Below, one piece after another: positions 33,659-43,537 of a DNA stretch of 64,000 bases. The translations under genes and the position numbers were made by a program. This DNA is from Pseudanabaena sp. (lineage in GTDB: Bacteria; Cyanobacteriota; Cyanobacteriia; Pseudanabaenales; Pseudanabaenaceae). The DNA lies in contig QBLS01000008.1 of the NCBI GenBank assembly GCA_003249015.1, forward strand, positions 62,001-126,000, in the 5' to 3' direction. The notes below the pieces were generated by a model that was given only the letters and a program-made list of their open reading frames with translations, was not told the DNA's origin and made no database searches. Every line of letters begins with the position of its first letter. Within the stretch, counting starts at the first letter, position 1.

Positions 33659-36469
33659 TTATACAAACTCGGCTTCAATGGTCTCAGGCTGCCTTTGAGG
33701 ACGAGGATCGAACTCAAATAGTGAGTAAACGACATCCCGACGAATTTGGGTCATCATATCTAGGAAGATTTCATAACCTTCACTCTTGTATTCGATTAAT
33801 GGGTCTTTTTGTCCATAGCCGCGCAAACCAACGGATTCGCGCAAGGCTTCCATTGCTTGCAGGTGGTCACGCCATAATGTGTCAATTCTCTGCAAGATAA
33901 AGAAGCGCTCAGCTTGACGCATTAAACCAACCTGCAAGGCTTCCACTTGAGCTTCCTTAATTTCATAAGCGCGGCGAACTTCCTCTCTCAAAAATGCTTG
34001 CATCTCTGGTAAGAACATATCATCTAGCTGATCAGGTTCTAGATCTTGCAGGAGATTTACGAATTCCTTGATCTTCTTAACCATCGCCACGAGATTCCAT
34101 TCTTCGGGTGGAAGTTCAGGATTGACATAAGCATTAACGATGTCATCCATTGTTCTTTCGGCATACTCAATTACGCGATCGCGTAGATCTTCACCTTCCA
34201 ATACACGACGACGCTCAGCGTAAATAGCACGACGCTGATTATTCATCACTTCGTCATACTCAAATACTTGCTTACGAATATCGTAATAGTAGGTTTCTAC
34301 TTTCTTTTGAGCGCCTTCGAGGGCATTGGTCAACATCCCCGAACTGATGGGCATATCTTCTTCCACCCGAAAAGCATTCATCAAACTTGCTACGCGATCG
34401 CCTGCAAAAATCCGCATCAAGTTATCTTCGAGACTCAAGAAAAATCTGGTCGATCCTGGGTCACCTTGACGACCGCAACGACCGCGCAACTGGTTGTCAA
34501 CCCGCCGCGACTCGTGACGCTCTGTACCGATGACATGTAGCCCTCCTAATTTGGTGACTTCCTCATGTTCAGCATCGGTAACTTTTTCGTATTCCCTCTT
34601 AATCAGCGTAAAAGCATCGCGCAGTTTTTGGATTACAGGATCATCGGTGGGAGCCTTTTCCGAAGCAACCGCCAGCATGTCTTCGGCTTCAAGTTCAGTT
34701 TGGCTCATGCGACCGAGTTTCTCAACGGCAAAGTCCACAGCTTCCTTCAACATTAATTCTGCGTCTTTAGACAAGTCACAGGGATAGAGACTTTCGGAAA
34801 CCTTCCAACTTTTCTTTTTCTTCTCTTCAACGCTGGTACCAAAGCCCTGTCCTTTTTGAACGCGATCGCCAAACATTCTTTGTCCAGCATTGGTAAAGTC
34901 ATCATCATCTTCAGGGCGCACAATCATGGGCATAAAGCTTTCTCGTACCTTCAGACGCGCCATGTAGTCGGCATTACCACCAAGAATAATATCAGTACCA
35001 CGACCCGCCATGTTGGTGGCGATCGTCACTGAACCTTTGCGTCCTGCCTGCGCGACAATTTCGGCTTCCCGCTCTACATTCTCAGGCTTCGCGTTGAGCA
35101 GGTTATGGTAAATCTCTTTTTCTGATAGCAGTCGCGAGAGAATCTCTGACTTTTCGACACTGGTAGTTCCCACCAGTACAGGGCGACCTGTTTCATGCAT
35201 TTCGCGGCATTCTTCGGCAACTGCTCTCCATTTAGCAATTTCAGTTTTGTAGACCACATCTGACCAGTCAGCACGTCCACTCTTTTGATTGGTGGGCATG
35301 GTCGTAACTTCGAGGTTATAGATTTTACCAAGTTCCGCTTCTTCGGTCTTGGCAGTGCCAGTCATGCCGCCTAGCTTGGGATAGAGTAAGAAGAAATTCT
35401 GATAGGTAATTGTGGCAAGGGTTTGAGTTTCATTCTCAATATCTGTACCTTCCTTAGCTTCGATCGCTTGGTGCAATCCATCGCTCCAACGGCGACCAGG
35501 CATAACGCGCCCTGTAAACTCATCTACAATCGTGACTTCTCCGTCACGGACAATGTAGTTGACATCACGCAGAAATAGTTCCTTTGCTTTGAGAGCATTA
35601 AATACATAGTGCGCCCAAGGATCAGCCTGATCAAATAGGTCGGTTACTCCCAAGAGTTTTTCGGCAAGCTCAAAACCTTCATCGGTCATAACGACGTTGC
35701 GCTGCTTTTCATCAACTTCGTAGTGGGTTTCTTTTTGTAGTTGCTCAGCAATTTTCACCGCACCCAAGTACTTTTCGGTAGGACGCTCAACCATGCCTGA
35801 AATGATCAGAGGTGTTCTCGCTTCATCAATCAGAATTGAGTCAACTTCATCAATTACACAGAAGTTAAAAGGACGCTGTACGACTTCCTCAATGCTAGTT
35901 GCCATATTATCGCGCAGATAGTCAAAACCTAGCTCGCTGTTGGTGGCATAGGTGATGTCACAACCATAGTTTTTGCGCCGCTCGATTGGCTCCATCGAGT
36001 TTTGGATCAAGCCGACAGACATTCCTAAAAAGCGATGTACTTGCCCCATCCACTCTGCATCACGTCGCGCTAGATAATCGTTGACTGTAACTACGTGAAC
36101 GCCTTTACCTGAGAGGGCATTGAGGTAGCTGGGCAAGGTTGCCACGAGGGTTTTTCCTTCCCCTGTTTTCATTTCGGCAATCTCGCCACGGTGCAGCACC
36201 ATGCCACCGAGCATTTGTACGTCATAGTGGCGCAATCCCAAAACTCTGGTGGCAGCTTCGCGCACAACCGCAAAGGCTTCTGGTAAGAGATCATCCAGTA
36301 GTTCACCCTTTTCCAGCCTTTGTTTAAATTCTCCAGTTTTTCCTTGCAGTTCGCGATCGCTCAGCGCCGCTAATTCTGGGGCTAATGAGTTAATGAGAGC
36401 CACATCAGGACGGAGTTTGTCAAGCTTGCGCTTATTAGGATCGCCAATCAGGTTTTTTAGGTTAAACAT
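33659..36469 (-). CDS. secA: Preprotein translocase ATPase SecA
   Basis: 936 residues, the motor that pushes preproteins through SecYEG, in cyanobacteria at both plasma and thylakoid membranes. Walker A MKTGEGKT at residues 100-107, [19 protein letters not shown], the [16 protein letters not shown] motif, and [15 protein letters not shown] of the second helicase half. The C-terminus ends in [17 protein letters not shown] with no zinc-binding Cys cluster, as in other cyanobacterial and chloroplast SecA. An acidic insertion ([20 protein letters not shown]) lies after GGNADYMAR. It stands alone. Confidence 0.98.
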   Translation of the reverse strand: MFNLKNLIGDPNKRKLDKLRPDVALINSLAPELAALSDRELQGKTGEFKQRLEKGELLDDLLPEAFAVVREAATRVLGLRHYDVQMLGGMVLHRGEIAEMKTGEGKTLVATLPSYLNALSGKGVHVVTVNDYLARRDAEWMGQVHRFLGMSVGLIQNSMEPIERRKNYGCDITYATNSELGFDYLRDNMATSIEEVVQRPFNFCVIDEVDSILIDEARTPLIISGMVERPTEKYLGAVKIAEQLQKETHYEVDEKQRNVVMTDEGFELAEKLLGVTDLFDQADPWAHYVFNALKAKELFLRDVNYIVRDGEVTIVDEFTGRVMPGRRWSDGLHQAIEAKEGTDIENETQTLATITYQNFFLLYPKLGGMTGTAKTEEAELGKIYNLEVTTMPTNQKSGRADWSDVVYKTEIAKWRAVAEECREMHETGRPVLVGTTSVEKSEILSRLLSEKEIYHNLLNAKPENVEREAEIVAQAGRKGSVTIATNMAGRGTDIILGGNADYMARLKVRESFMPMIVRPEDDDDFTNAGQRMFGDRVQKGQGFGTSVEEKKKKSWKVSESLYPCDLSKDAELMLKEAVDFAVEKLGRMSQTELEAEDMLAVASEKAPTDDPVIQKLRDAFTLIKREYEKVTDAEHEEVTKLGGLHVIGTERHESRRVDNQLRGRCGRQGDPGSTRFFLSLEDNLMRIFAGDRVASLMNAFRVEEDMPISSGMLTNALEGAQKKVETYYYDIRKQVFEYDEVMNNQRRAIYAERRRVLEGEDLRDRVIEYAERTMDDIVNAYVNPELPPEEWNLVAMVKKIKEFVNLLQDLEPDQLDDMFLPEMQAFLREEVRRAYEIKEAQVEALQVGLMRQAERFFILQRIDTLWRDHLQAMEALRESVGLRGYGQKDPLIEYKSEGYEIFLDMMTQIRRDVVYSLFEFDPRPQRQPETIEAEFV

Positions 36470-36515
36470 AGCTACCGAATGCAGTTAAATCAGGGATTGC
36501 GCCAAACGTGATCTC

Positions 36516-36620
36516 TATAGCTATTGCCGATCAAACGAACCACAAGAAATTTTTTGAAAGCGTTGCTTTGCAACGCTTTCAAAAAATTTCTTGGTTTTGG
36601 TTTGTTCGCAAAGCGCTGTA
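36516..36620. mobile_element. 105-bp MITE-like element, TACAGCGCTTTG family
   Basis: Left end TATAGCTATTGCCGATCAAA, right end GTTCGCAAAGCGCTGTA, inner stem TTGAAAGCGTTGC/GCAACGCTTTCAA. The element at 44320-44424 has the same length, the shared segment TTGCCGAT-AAA and the same right end. A second composite hairpin set at about 36700-36820 (CGACGCAAAGCGTCG; AAAAAGCACTGCTTCGC) fills the rest of this 358-nt gap between gshB and secA. Confidence 0.65.
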
Positions 36621-36827
36621 ATACGATTTGGAATACATATTACATACTACTCGACTGTTGAATATACAAGCTTCGGTTTACCGAATTATGTAACCCCAAA
36701 AAGATTAAGGCGACGCAAAGCGTCGCCTTAATCTTTTTGGGCAAACCCATCAAAAACTTAAAAAGCACTGCTTCGCAGTGCTTTTTAAGTTTTTGATAGA
36801 TTCTAATTAAGTGCAAAGCGCTGTATT

Positions 36828-37790
36828 TCAAAGTTGGGCGGCTAGCCAATCCATAACCCGATCGCCTAAGGACACACCATCAAGGCGATCGATCTCGCGA
36901 ACACCTGTGGGACTGGTTACATTAACCTCAGTCAAGTAGCCACCAATTACATCAATGCCAACAAACATCAGCCCATCAGCCTTGAGGGTAGGCGCAAGCT
37001 GAGTGCAGATCTCCCGCTCGCGATCGGTGATATCCACCTGAGCGGCACTACCACCCGCTGCCATGTTTCCTCGAAACTCTCCTGATTTGGGGACTCGGTT
37101 CACGGCTCCAATTGGTTCGCCATCGAGGAGAATGATCCGTTTATCGCCATATTGGGCAGCGGGAAGATATTCCTGCACCATGACTGGGGTTTTGCCAATA
37201 TTTGTGCTGATCTCGATCAGTGAGTTGATATTGCGATCGCCTGTTTCTAAAAATAAAATTCCTTCGCCGCCTTTGCCGCCGAGCGGTTTCATGACTGCCT
37301 TACCCTCAGCCGCCACAAAGTCAATAATCGTGCCTTTGTCGGCGGTGACAATGGTTTTGGGGATTGCCCCTTGAAATTGCAAAGCATACATTTTTTCATT
37401 GGCTGCCCTTATTCCACGGGGCGAGTTGAGTACTCTAGTCTTAGAGGATTCGACATAATCCAAAATGTAAGTGGCGTAGAGGTATTCAGTCGTAACTGGA
37501 GGATCGGGGCGCATCCAGACAAACTGCATAGTTTCGAGAGGTTGAAATTCTCCTAGCTCAACTTCGTACCAAGGTTGGGGAACTTGCCACTTGCCATCAA
37601 CTAATGCTACTGGGTGGATTTTAGTTGGTTGTAAAAAAGCCCATGCCTTACCATCCTTAACGCTCAGGCTATTCATATTGGCAATAAAAACTTCGGCTCC
37701 CCGCCGACAAGCTGCTTCCATCAGAGCCACGCTAGTATCGTGAGCAGGGTCAAGCTTAGCGATCGGGTCAATGATGAATGCAAGTTTCAT
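36828..37790 (-). CDS. gshB: Glutathione synthetase
   Basis: A 320-residue ATP-grasp ligase joining gamma-glutamylcysteine and glycine. N-terminal FIIDPIAKLDPAHDTSVALMEAA, central VWMRPDPPVTTEYLYATYILDYVE, ATP-grasp core VMKPLGGKGGEGI, then MVQEYLPAAQYGDKRIILLDGEPIGAVNR and VGIDVIGGYLTEVNVTSPTGVRE. Full length, monocistronic. The start is clear. Confidence 0.97.
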   Translation of the reverse strand: MKLAFIIDPIAKLDPAHDTSVALMEAACRRGAEVFIANMNSLSVKDGKAWAFLQPTKIHPVALVDGKWQVPQPWYEVELGEFQPLETMQFVWMRPDPPVTTEYLYATYILDYVESSKTRVLNSPRGIRAANEKMYALQFQGAIPKTIVTADKGTIIDFVAAEGKAVMKPLGGKGGEGILFLETGDRNINSLIEISTNIGKTPVMVQEYLPAAQYGDKRIILLDGEPIGAVNRVPKSGEFRGNMAAGGSAAQVDITDREREICTQLAPTLKADGLMFVGIDVIGGYLTEVNVTSPTGVREIDRLDGVSLGDRVMDWLAAQL

Positions 37791-37951
37791 AGGTAAAAAG
37801 CTAAAGGATATTAATTGTAAATAGCACTGTCTCCAATACTATCGTGATTTGAATCTTGCTTTGATATCGCCAGTTTTATCTAATGCAATAGTCATGTAGC
37901 GCTTTACCTCTTAGGAAATAGACCTTAGGCTGTGTGGTAAATTTCTCTTTT

Positions 37952-38170
37952 TTATTCGGTTAGGGAATCTAATTTATCAAGTAGTTTCAGTCCTAATTCC
38001 TTATCGCCTTTGGCAGCTAGTGATTTAAATCTTGTATGGGTGTCAAATTCAACAAGTGCGATCGTTGAGAGTTCTTCGATAAGTTTATTAATGCTCAAGC
38101 CTTGACTCTCAGCAAGTTTTTTTAGTCTAAGGTGTTTGTCATCGGGTAGGCGGATGGTTAAGGTTGCCAT
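37952..38170 (-). CDS. Ribbon-helix-helix antitoxin-like protein
   Basis: 72 residues with an N-terminal ribbon-helix-helix: TLTIRLPDDKHLRLKKLAESQGLSINKLIEE, then a short tail. This would bind operator DNA and neutralise the PIN toxin encoded just upstream on the same strand. The two genes overlap by 13 nt, with the toxin first. Confidence 0.8.
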   Translation of the reverse strand: MATLTIRLPDDKHLRLKKLAESQGLSINKLIEELSTIALVEFDTHTRFKSLAAKGDKELGLKLLDKLDSLTE

Positions 38171-38595
38171 AAGTCACTCCTGATAATTTGTTCTGGCTTA
38201 ATAATTGATAGGTTGGGAAATAGTAGTTCCGAGTTCTGAAAATCTTTAGTGTTTTTTGTGACAATGATTTGAGCATTTCCAGCTATAGCTAGTTCGATTA
38301 AATGATTATCTGCTTCATCTTTTAAATTTGGTCGCCACAAGTAATAGATATGTATCCATTGACTAACACTCATAAGTGAGGCAAGTAATACTTGGATTTC
38401 TTCAGACGATAAGGGGCATTTGTCAATAATTTCTTGACGATGAATAAGAGACTCATATTCTGAGAATAAGGCATTACCCATCAAGGGTTGATAGTCCCCT
38501 TGTAAGCAGCGTTTTATGAGTTCTCTACTAGCTCCTTTTGAGCTAATAAGAGCGCTTACAAAAACGCTGGTATCAATGACTATTTTAATTCCCAT
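38158..38595 (-). CDS. PIN-domain toxin of a type II toxin-antitoxin pair
   Basis: 145 residues. PIN family member of the COG1569 kind: KIVIDTSVFVSALISSKGASRELI at the start, LKDEADNHLIELAIAGNAQIIVTKNTKDFQNSELL with the acidic residues in the second half. It precedes its antitoxin gene, the reverse of the usual order, and overlaps it by 13 nt. Confidence 0.85.
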   Translation of the reverse strand: MGIKIVIDTSVFVSALISSKGASRELIKRCLQGDYQPLMGNALFSEYESLIHRQEIIDKCPLSSEEIQVLLASLMSVSQWIHIYYLWRPNLKDEADNHLIELAIAGNAQIIVTKNTKDFQNSELLFPNLSIIKPEQIIRSDLWQP

Positions 38596-38747
38596 GCTTT
38601 TATGATTGCATATATGCCATCATTTTTGTTTTTGTTCAAAGATAAACTTTAACCCTTTGGGTTTTACATAAGTCTTAAAATCGAAAAGATGACACAGATC
38701 AAAAATCTGTGTCATCTTTCAGTTCTCAGAACCTGTGATTCTGATTT

Positions 38748-39439
38748 TTATGATTTCTTCTTCAAATGCTTACGCAATAACCAAGCGCCGCCCAACATAG
38801 CTAAACCACCTGTCGCCTCAAACTCGAAGGGAACAGGAATAGCCGTAGCATTGATGTCGAAAGAATTGAAAACCGCGCTACTGGTATAGCTCGTGCCATT
38901 GTTGGTACTAAGCTGACCACCATTAAAAGTAATACCGCTAATCCCTGTTGGTGTAACACCAGGACTATTAGCCCTCCAATTATAACTACCAGCCGTAGCA
39001 TCAACTAGTAGCCAATAGCGAGTATCTGCGGCAAAGGTGAAGGTGGAAGTGGGAGTGAAGGTAAAGTTGCCAGCTGCACCGCTATCAGATGTGGGGTTAT
39101 TGAATAATACTGACTGGAGTACGGCTCCTAACGGACTGGTACTGGTTTTAGCCGCATCAGCATAGATTTGGATTAGGGCGACAGTACCATTAAGGGTAGC
39201 GTAATTTTGCAATCGCAAACTAATATTATTTAATTGGTAGTTTGCACCAGTGGGTAGCGTGAAACCAAATGCTTTCTGATTTGTGGTTGGATTTAAATTA
39301 GTCGTTCCCGGCCCAACATCATTGGTAGATGAATAGTTGCCAATCAGACTAATTGCCTCGACAGAGTTAGCAAAGGCTAAAGTGCTGGCTAGTGCAGCAA
39401 TTACCCCCCCATTTTTCGTAAATTACTCATTTTTTGCAT
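38748..39439 (-). pseudogene. PEP-CTERM-type surface protein with a G7-tract frameshift
   Basis: Reading on the minus strand from ATG at 39439: MQKMSNLRKMGG, then TAA. The G run is seven long (positions 39404-39410). With eight (or five) G the frame continues as VIAALASTLAFANSVEAISL, a signal peptide, then a choice-of-anchor-like domain (NLNPTTNQKAFGFTLPTG, TLNGTVALIQIYAD, TRYWLLVDATAG). It ends in a cyanobacterial PEP-CTERM variant, PFEFEATGGLAMLGGAWLLRK, followed by HLKKKS. Everything but the tract appears intact, so it is a sequencing error, a recent mutation, or phase variation. Confidence 0.75.
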
Positions 39440-39498
39440 TGATCGCTATTAGTTCCATAAAGTAAATTTTTAATTTGAGAAGCTTTTAGGCATGGTTT

Positions 39499-40356
39499 TC
39501 ACGCCAATTTTTGCACAATCAACCAAGCCTGTAAATCAGCAAAATTATTAAAATCTAAAAGTGCCTCACTCAAATCCTCAAGCACACTCAAAGGCAATCC
39601 CGAAATTGAAGCACGTATCTCGTCGGGCAACTCACCAAACCGCTTAGTCAAAATTCGGACAACAAGATTAATTGCTTCTTGCTTACGCCCTCTTTCTAGT
39701 CCTTGCTCTAATCCTTCCTGCTTGATTTCTCGATAAACTCTTGTTTCCTGTAATGTAATACCCAGCATAGCTTCTACCTCTTTTTGACTCAAATCTTCAA
39801 ACTTGTAAACCATGATTGTCGTCACCATTTCTATTATGGCGCGACTTGATCTTTGTTCAGCAATATTTCTTTCTAGCAAATACCTTGCTTCAGATGGTGC
39901 TTGGCTTTCGTCAACTGTAGTCAAAACCATCAGCGCTACCCATATCGGCAACTCTCGAATGTTGCCTAATTCGTTCAAGTAAATGCGATTGACTTGCTCA
40001 GAACTAAGCAAAGCTCGGTATGGATGAATGTTACTTTGTTCTGCTGATCGCGATGGATAAATGATGACGGTTTGCCAGTCGCTAAAGCGATCACGATTAC
40101 GATAAAAATACAACAAAGATTCTGCAAATACTCTTTCATAGAGTTGCTCGTCTTTTTGAAATTGCACCTCACAAAAGTAGGCAATGCCATCAACTTCATT
40201 GGGCAGAAATACGCCATCAATCTCAAATTTCGGCTCTTTGACAGCAACAGAGTCAAAGCGATATTTATCCGCATTCGGAGGCGATGATGGCAAAAGCTGA
40301 AATAGCAGAGGTGGAAATTGCTGAAATAATTTGTAAAAAATAGAATCGCGCCGCAT
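39499..40356 (-). CDS. DUF2887/Rpn-like PD-(D/E)XK protein
   Basis: 285 residues from the chosen ATG at 40356, which has GAGGAA upstream; an earlier start at 40386 is possible. The N-terminal part (MRRDSIFYKLFQQFPPLLFQLL, EIDGVFLPN, YFCEVQFQKDEQLYERVF) matches the DUF2887 family, with the acidic D and E-x-Q of a nuclease-like core. A DUF4351-like C-terminus follows (VVRILTKRFGELPDEIRASISGLPLSVLEDLSEALLDFNN). These are abundant, multi-copy genes in cyanobacteria, related to recombination-promoting nucleases. Exact role unknown. Confidence 0.85.
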   Translation of the reverse strand: MRRDSIFYKLFQQFPPLLFQLLPSSPPNADKYRFDSVAVKEPKFEIDGVFLPNEVDGIAYFCEVQFQKDEQLYERVFAESLLYFYRNRDRFSDWQTVIIYPSRSAEQSNIHPYRALLSSEQVNRIYLNELGNIRELPIWVALMVLTTVDESQAPSEARYLLERNIAEQRSSRAIIEMVTTIMVYKFEDLSQKEVEAMLGITLQETRVYREIKQEGLEQGLERGRKQEAINLVVRILTKRFGELPDEIRASISGLPLSVLEDLSEALLDFNNFADLQAWLIVQKLA

Positions 40357-40426
40357 TAAATATTCCTCACCTTGTTCACTACACACCTATTGATTAATTA
40401 ATTTAGTTGCGGCGCTTTGCGCTGTA

Positions 40427-41614
40427 TTACTCAATGGGCGTTGCCAAAATCTTTTTGAGAGCAATTAAGCCTTTTTTGAGTTGTCGTGAAACCGTGACAG
40501 CACTAATCCCCAAAGTCTCGGCGACTTCGCGATGGGTAAATTCTTTTAAAAACACAAACTCCACCACTTCACGGGTGCGATCTTCTAATAGATCTAAGGC
40601 TTGTTGCAATCTGATGCTATCTTCTTGAGCAAGTTGAAAGCTTTGGTATTTATGATCAGTGACGAGATCGCCGAGGGAAGTGGAGTTATCTTCACTTTGG
40701 TCGATCGGTGTATCGAGGCTAATTGGCGATCGATTTTGACAAGCCAACTTAATGTCATACCACTCGCTCACGGTGATACCCAGTTCATTAGCAATTTCTT
40801 GGCTTGAAGGTTCTCGACCAGTTTCCGTGCGTCTATTGCGAATAATTTTACAGCCTTGGTTATAAATAGTTAGCCATGCACGCGGCATTTTGACGGTAGG
40901 GCTTTTGTCACGAAGATAGTGCTGAATCTCGCCCTTAATGTAGGGAACGGCAAAGGAGCTAAAAGCATTGCCTTTGCTGACATCAAAACGCTCGATCGCA
41001 TTAATTAGCCCAATTGATCCGACCTGCATCAAGTCTTCAAAACTTTCTTGGCATTGATTTTTCCAGTGATAGGCTTCACGGCGTACCAGTCCAATATTGA
41101 GATTGACTAACTCATTTCGCAGCTTCACCGAAGGATTAGCACGATAGGCTTGCAAAATTTCAAGGGTCTCTTGTTTGCGTGAAAGCGTGATCTGTGTGTC
41201 AACTTCGTCGGACTCTTGAGGTTCATTGCGGCTATCGAGATAACGCCTTTGTAAAAAACTTTCTAAATGCTGATGAATATGCGATCGCGCAAACTCGGTG
41301 AAGTCATGATCTGTTTCAGGATTAAATTGGAGCAGGGCTTTTTTGAGTCCTTTTTTACCTGCTTCTAATAATTCGCGATCGCTGGCTCGCCTTTCCCCTA
41401 CCCTCTTGTTTGAAGTTCTACGTTCTTGAATACTGAGATTATTCGGAGTGATTTGGTTAATTAAAGCTGCTGGCAAGGAGGCGATCGTCTCGCGGATCAA
41501 TCCCAAATGGATTTCGACTATTTGCCGTTGCAAGATGTCAGAAGGAGCATCTTGATACCCCCTTAACAAAGTGGCGATACCTTCTTTGGCTGAATCATTT
41601 TTGTTCAATGACAT
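40427..41614 (-). CDS. SigF-like group 3 sigma factor with duplicated region 2
   Basis: 395 residues, about 130 longer than usual SigF. The C-terminal 250 residues are a standard sigma-70: region 2 at about 148-237 (FEDLMQVGSIGLINAIERFD, FSSFAVPYIKGEIQHYLRD), region 3 at about 245-320, and region 4 with helix-turn-helix THREVAETLGISAVTVSRQL. Residues 13-124 align to region 2 as a second, diverged copy (LLRGYQDAPSDILQRQIVEI, LLEAGKKGLKKALLQFNP, FTEFARSHIHQHLESFLQRR), with an extra basic linker between. Cyanobacterial SigF controls pili and salt response. Anti-sigma-type genes lie 6 kb and 18 kb away. Confidence 0.85.
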   Translation of the reverse strand: MSLNKNDSAKEGIATLLRGYQDAPSDILQRQIVEIHLGLIRETIASLPAALINQITPNNLSIQERRTSNKRVGERRASDRELLEAGKKGLKKALLQFNPETDHDFTEFARSHIHQHLESFLQRRYLDSRNEPQESDEVDTQITLSRKQETLEILQAYRANPSVKLRNELVNLNIGLVRREAYHWKNQCQESFEDLMQVGSIGLINAIERFDVSKGNAFSSFAVPYIKGEIQHYLRDKSPTVKMPRAWLTIYNQGCKIIRNRRTETGREPSSQEIANELGITVSEWYDIKLACQNRSPISLDTPIDQSEDNSTSLGDLVTDHKYQSFQLAQEDSIRLQQALDLLEDRTREVVEFVFLKEFTHREVAETLGISAVTVSRQLKKGLIALKKILATPIE

Positions 41615-42045
41615 AGAGCGAACATCCTTCAGAATGATTCAATTAGTCCAAAAATATACTTCGACCTTTTGCTAGTCCAAATAAAAAATGGTTACAGCTA
41701 GGATGAGATCCATATCAAGATCGAAACCAGTATCACTATTTCTGATTTTAAAACCTACAGGGAATTGTCAATCAGAAAAGTATCCTTAGGCAAAGCCACA
41801 GGCATTCTAAGTTAATGGCAAGTCCCTAGCTTAGTTTGTCTTGATGTCTACAAAAGTGTTGACGCTCTTTTAGCACCTTTATTAAGTTGCTTAGTTTGAC
41901 CAATACCCAATAAATTATACAGTCAAGAATGGGTTACAGATCTTGTCAAAAACTATCTTAAAAACTCTCTAAAGATGCTATTAGTTACACATCTGTGGGG
42001 TGCAATTTTACGGAGTTTAGCTCGGATAGAAAAGCAAAAGTTAGC

Positions 42046-42152
42046 TAAGTAACTAAGCACAATTAAATATAAAACCCTAAAACCTATGGCGCAAGCTGCG
42101 CGTGTGCCATAGGTTTTAGATCTGGTTTTTAATTATGAACAGCTACTTAGTA
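42046..42152. repeat. Palindromic element, AAGTAGCT family, copy C
   Basis: Left arm AGCTAAGTAACTAAGCACAA, core CTAAAACCTATGGC/GCCATAGGTTTTAG, right arm ..TTTTTAATTATGAACAGCTACTTAG. It matches the 3.2-3.4 kb elements. The rest of the 593-nt gap between moeA and the sigma gene (41615-42045) shows no gene; part of it is probably the sigma gene promoter. Confidence 0.6.
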
Positions 42153-42207
42153 GAAATCAAAACCCCAAAAGATGAGCGGCGGCGTATAACGCTGCCACTC
42201 TAAGCTA

Positions 42208-43443
42208 TCAGACCATCATAACTAGGACTTGATCGTCAGCAGGGACGTAGGTTTGATGTACTCGCATCACCGCGATCGCATTTGTGCCAATTGCACTGAT
42301 TAAATTTCCAGAGCTATAGCCCGAACTAGGATTGGAGACAGGGCGAAAGATTGGTTTTCCTCGTTGATAGGTCAAAACTCCCCATAGATAAGTTTCGCGC
42401 CGTCCCTGTGAATGTAAATCTTCAGTGGTATTGGCTTGGATAAATTGAGGATGCCAGTAAGTTTCATTTGCGCCACCTAGCTTGGCGATCGCCCCTTGAA
42501 TAAATCGCCAAAAACTGACCATGGCTGAGACAGGGTTTCCCGCCACGCCAAAATATAGAACCTTACCAAAATTAGCAATGGTTAGCGGCTTCCCTGGTTT
42601 GATGGCAACGGATCGCCCATGAATCTCGGCTCCCAATTTGGCAAGTAACCCATCAATGTAGTCATAATCTCCCACCGAAACGCCACCTGTGGAAATCACC
42701 AGATCAGCTTGGGCGATCGCCTGTGTGATTACTGTTTCTAGTTTTTGGAGATCGTCACGGACTGCCCCAAGGGGAATCGCGATCGCGCCAGCTTGATTAA
42801 TCAGTGCCGACAGAGCATAGAGATTAGAATCAATAATTTGTCCTGCTTGCAGAGGTTGCGAAGATTCTAGGCTGACTAATTCATTGCCAGTCGAGATAAT
42901 GGCAATCTTGGGCTGGCGATAGACTTTGACCTGCTGACATCTCGCAGAAGCGATCGCGCCAATTTCGGTTGCCCCTATTTTTATACCTGAGCTTACCAGT
43001 CTCGCACCTGCGCGGATAAATTCCCCCTTGCGTCGCACATATTCGCCTTTTGGTGGCTTAGCCTTAAGCTGCAAAAAGTCACCAACGCGTTCCGTATCCT
43101 CCTGCATGATCACCGTGTCCGCGCCATCGGGCAGCATCCCCCCCGTAAAAATTCGCATACACTCGCCTTTAGCAAGAACTTGCCTAACTTTTCCACCTGC
43201 GGCAATTTCTTGAGGGGCGATCGCTAGTTTTAGTTCTGCCAAGTCTTCCAGATCGGCGTAACAAAATGCATAGCCATCCATTGCCGAATTATCCCAGTGG
43301 GGAAAGTCCAATGCACTGATGATGTCCTCTGCTAAAATACGGGCGATCGCTTGAGATAAAGGCAAAACTTCGCTATCAACTTCAGGGGCAAAGGGTTTGA
43401 CTAGATCTAAAATTATTTTTTCCGCTTCAGCAACAGATAACAT
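42208..43443 (-). CDS. moeA: Molybdopterin molybdotransferase MoeA
   Basis: 411 residues, inserts molybdate into adenylylated molybdopterin to finish the cofactor (used, for example, by nitrate reductase). Motifs: PHWDNSAMDGYAF, IFTGGMLPDGADTVIMQED, the MoCF-type IISTGNELV and STGGVSVGDYDY, then GKPLTIANFGKVLYFGVAGNPVSA and the C-terminal beta-barrel. Length normal. A strong hairpin (43457-43475/43483-43501) separates it from divergent trmD. Confidence 0.96.
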   Translation of the reverse strand: MLSVAEAEKIILDLVKPFAPEVDSEVLPLSQAIARILAEDIISALDFPHWDNSAMDGYAFCYADLEDLAELKLAIAPQEIAAGGKVRQVLAKGECMRIFTGGMLPDGADTVIMQEDTERVGDFLQLKAKPPKGEYVRRKGEFIRAGARLVSSGIKIGATEIGAIASARCQQVKVYRQPKIAIISTGNELVSLESSQPLQAGQIIDSNLYALSALINQAGAIAIPLGAVRDDLQKLETVITQAIAQADLVISTGGVSVGDYDYIDGLLAKLGAEIHGRSVAIKPGKPLTIANFGKVLYFGVAGNPVSAMVSFWRFIQGAIAKLGGANETYWHPQFIQANTTEDLHSQGRRETYLWGVLTYQRGKPIFRPVSNPSSGYSSGNLISAIGTNAIAVMRVHQTYVPADDQVLVMMV

Positions 43444-43456
43444 ATTTGCTTCTTAT

Positions 43457-43501
43457 AGAGGACAAGATTGGCGCGGCTTCGACGCGCCAATCTTGTCCTC
43501 T
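43457..43501. repeat. 19-bp perfect hairpin between moeA and trmD
   Basis: Stem 43457-43475/43483-43501, AGAGGACAAGATTGGCGCG and complement. It lies in the divergent promoter region of moeA and trmD, only about 35 nt from each start. Confidence 0.7.
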
Positions 43502-43537
43502 ATTTTAGGGTGCTATCCTCTGCTATAAAATTTACTC

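Noticed and set aside
33414-33698. 94-residue open frame between vapC and secA
   Set aside because: It runs through the 139-bp repeat, a second hairpin and into the secA 3' end; the translation is low-complexity and repeat-derived.
36640-36849. 69-residue frame near gshB
   Set aside because: Derived from two hairpins and the out-of-frame end of gshB.
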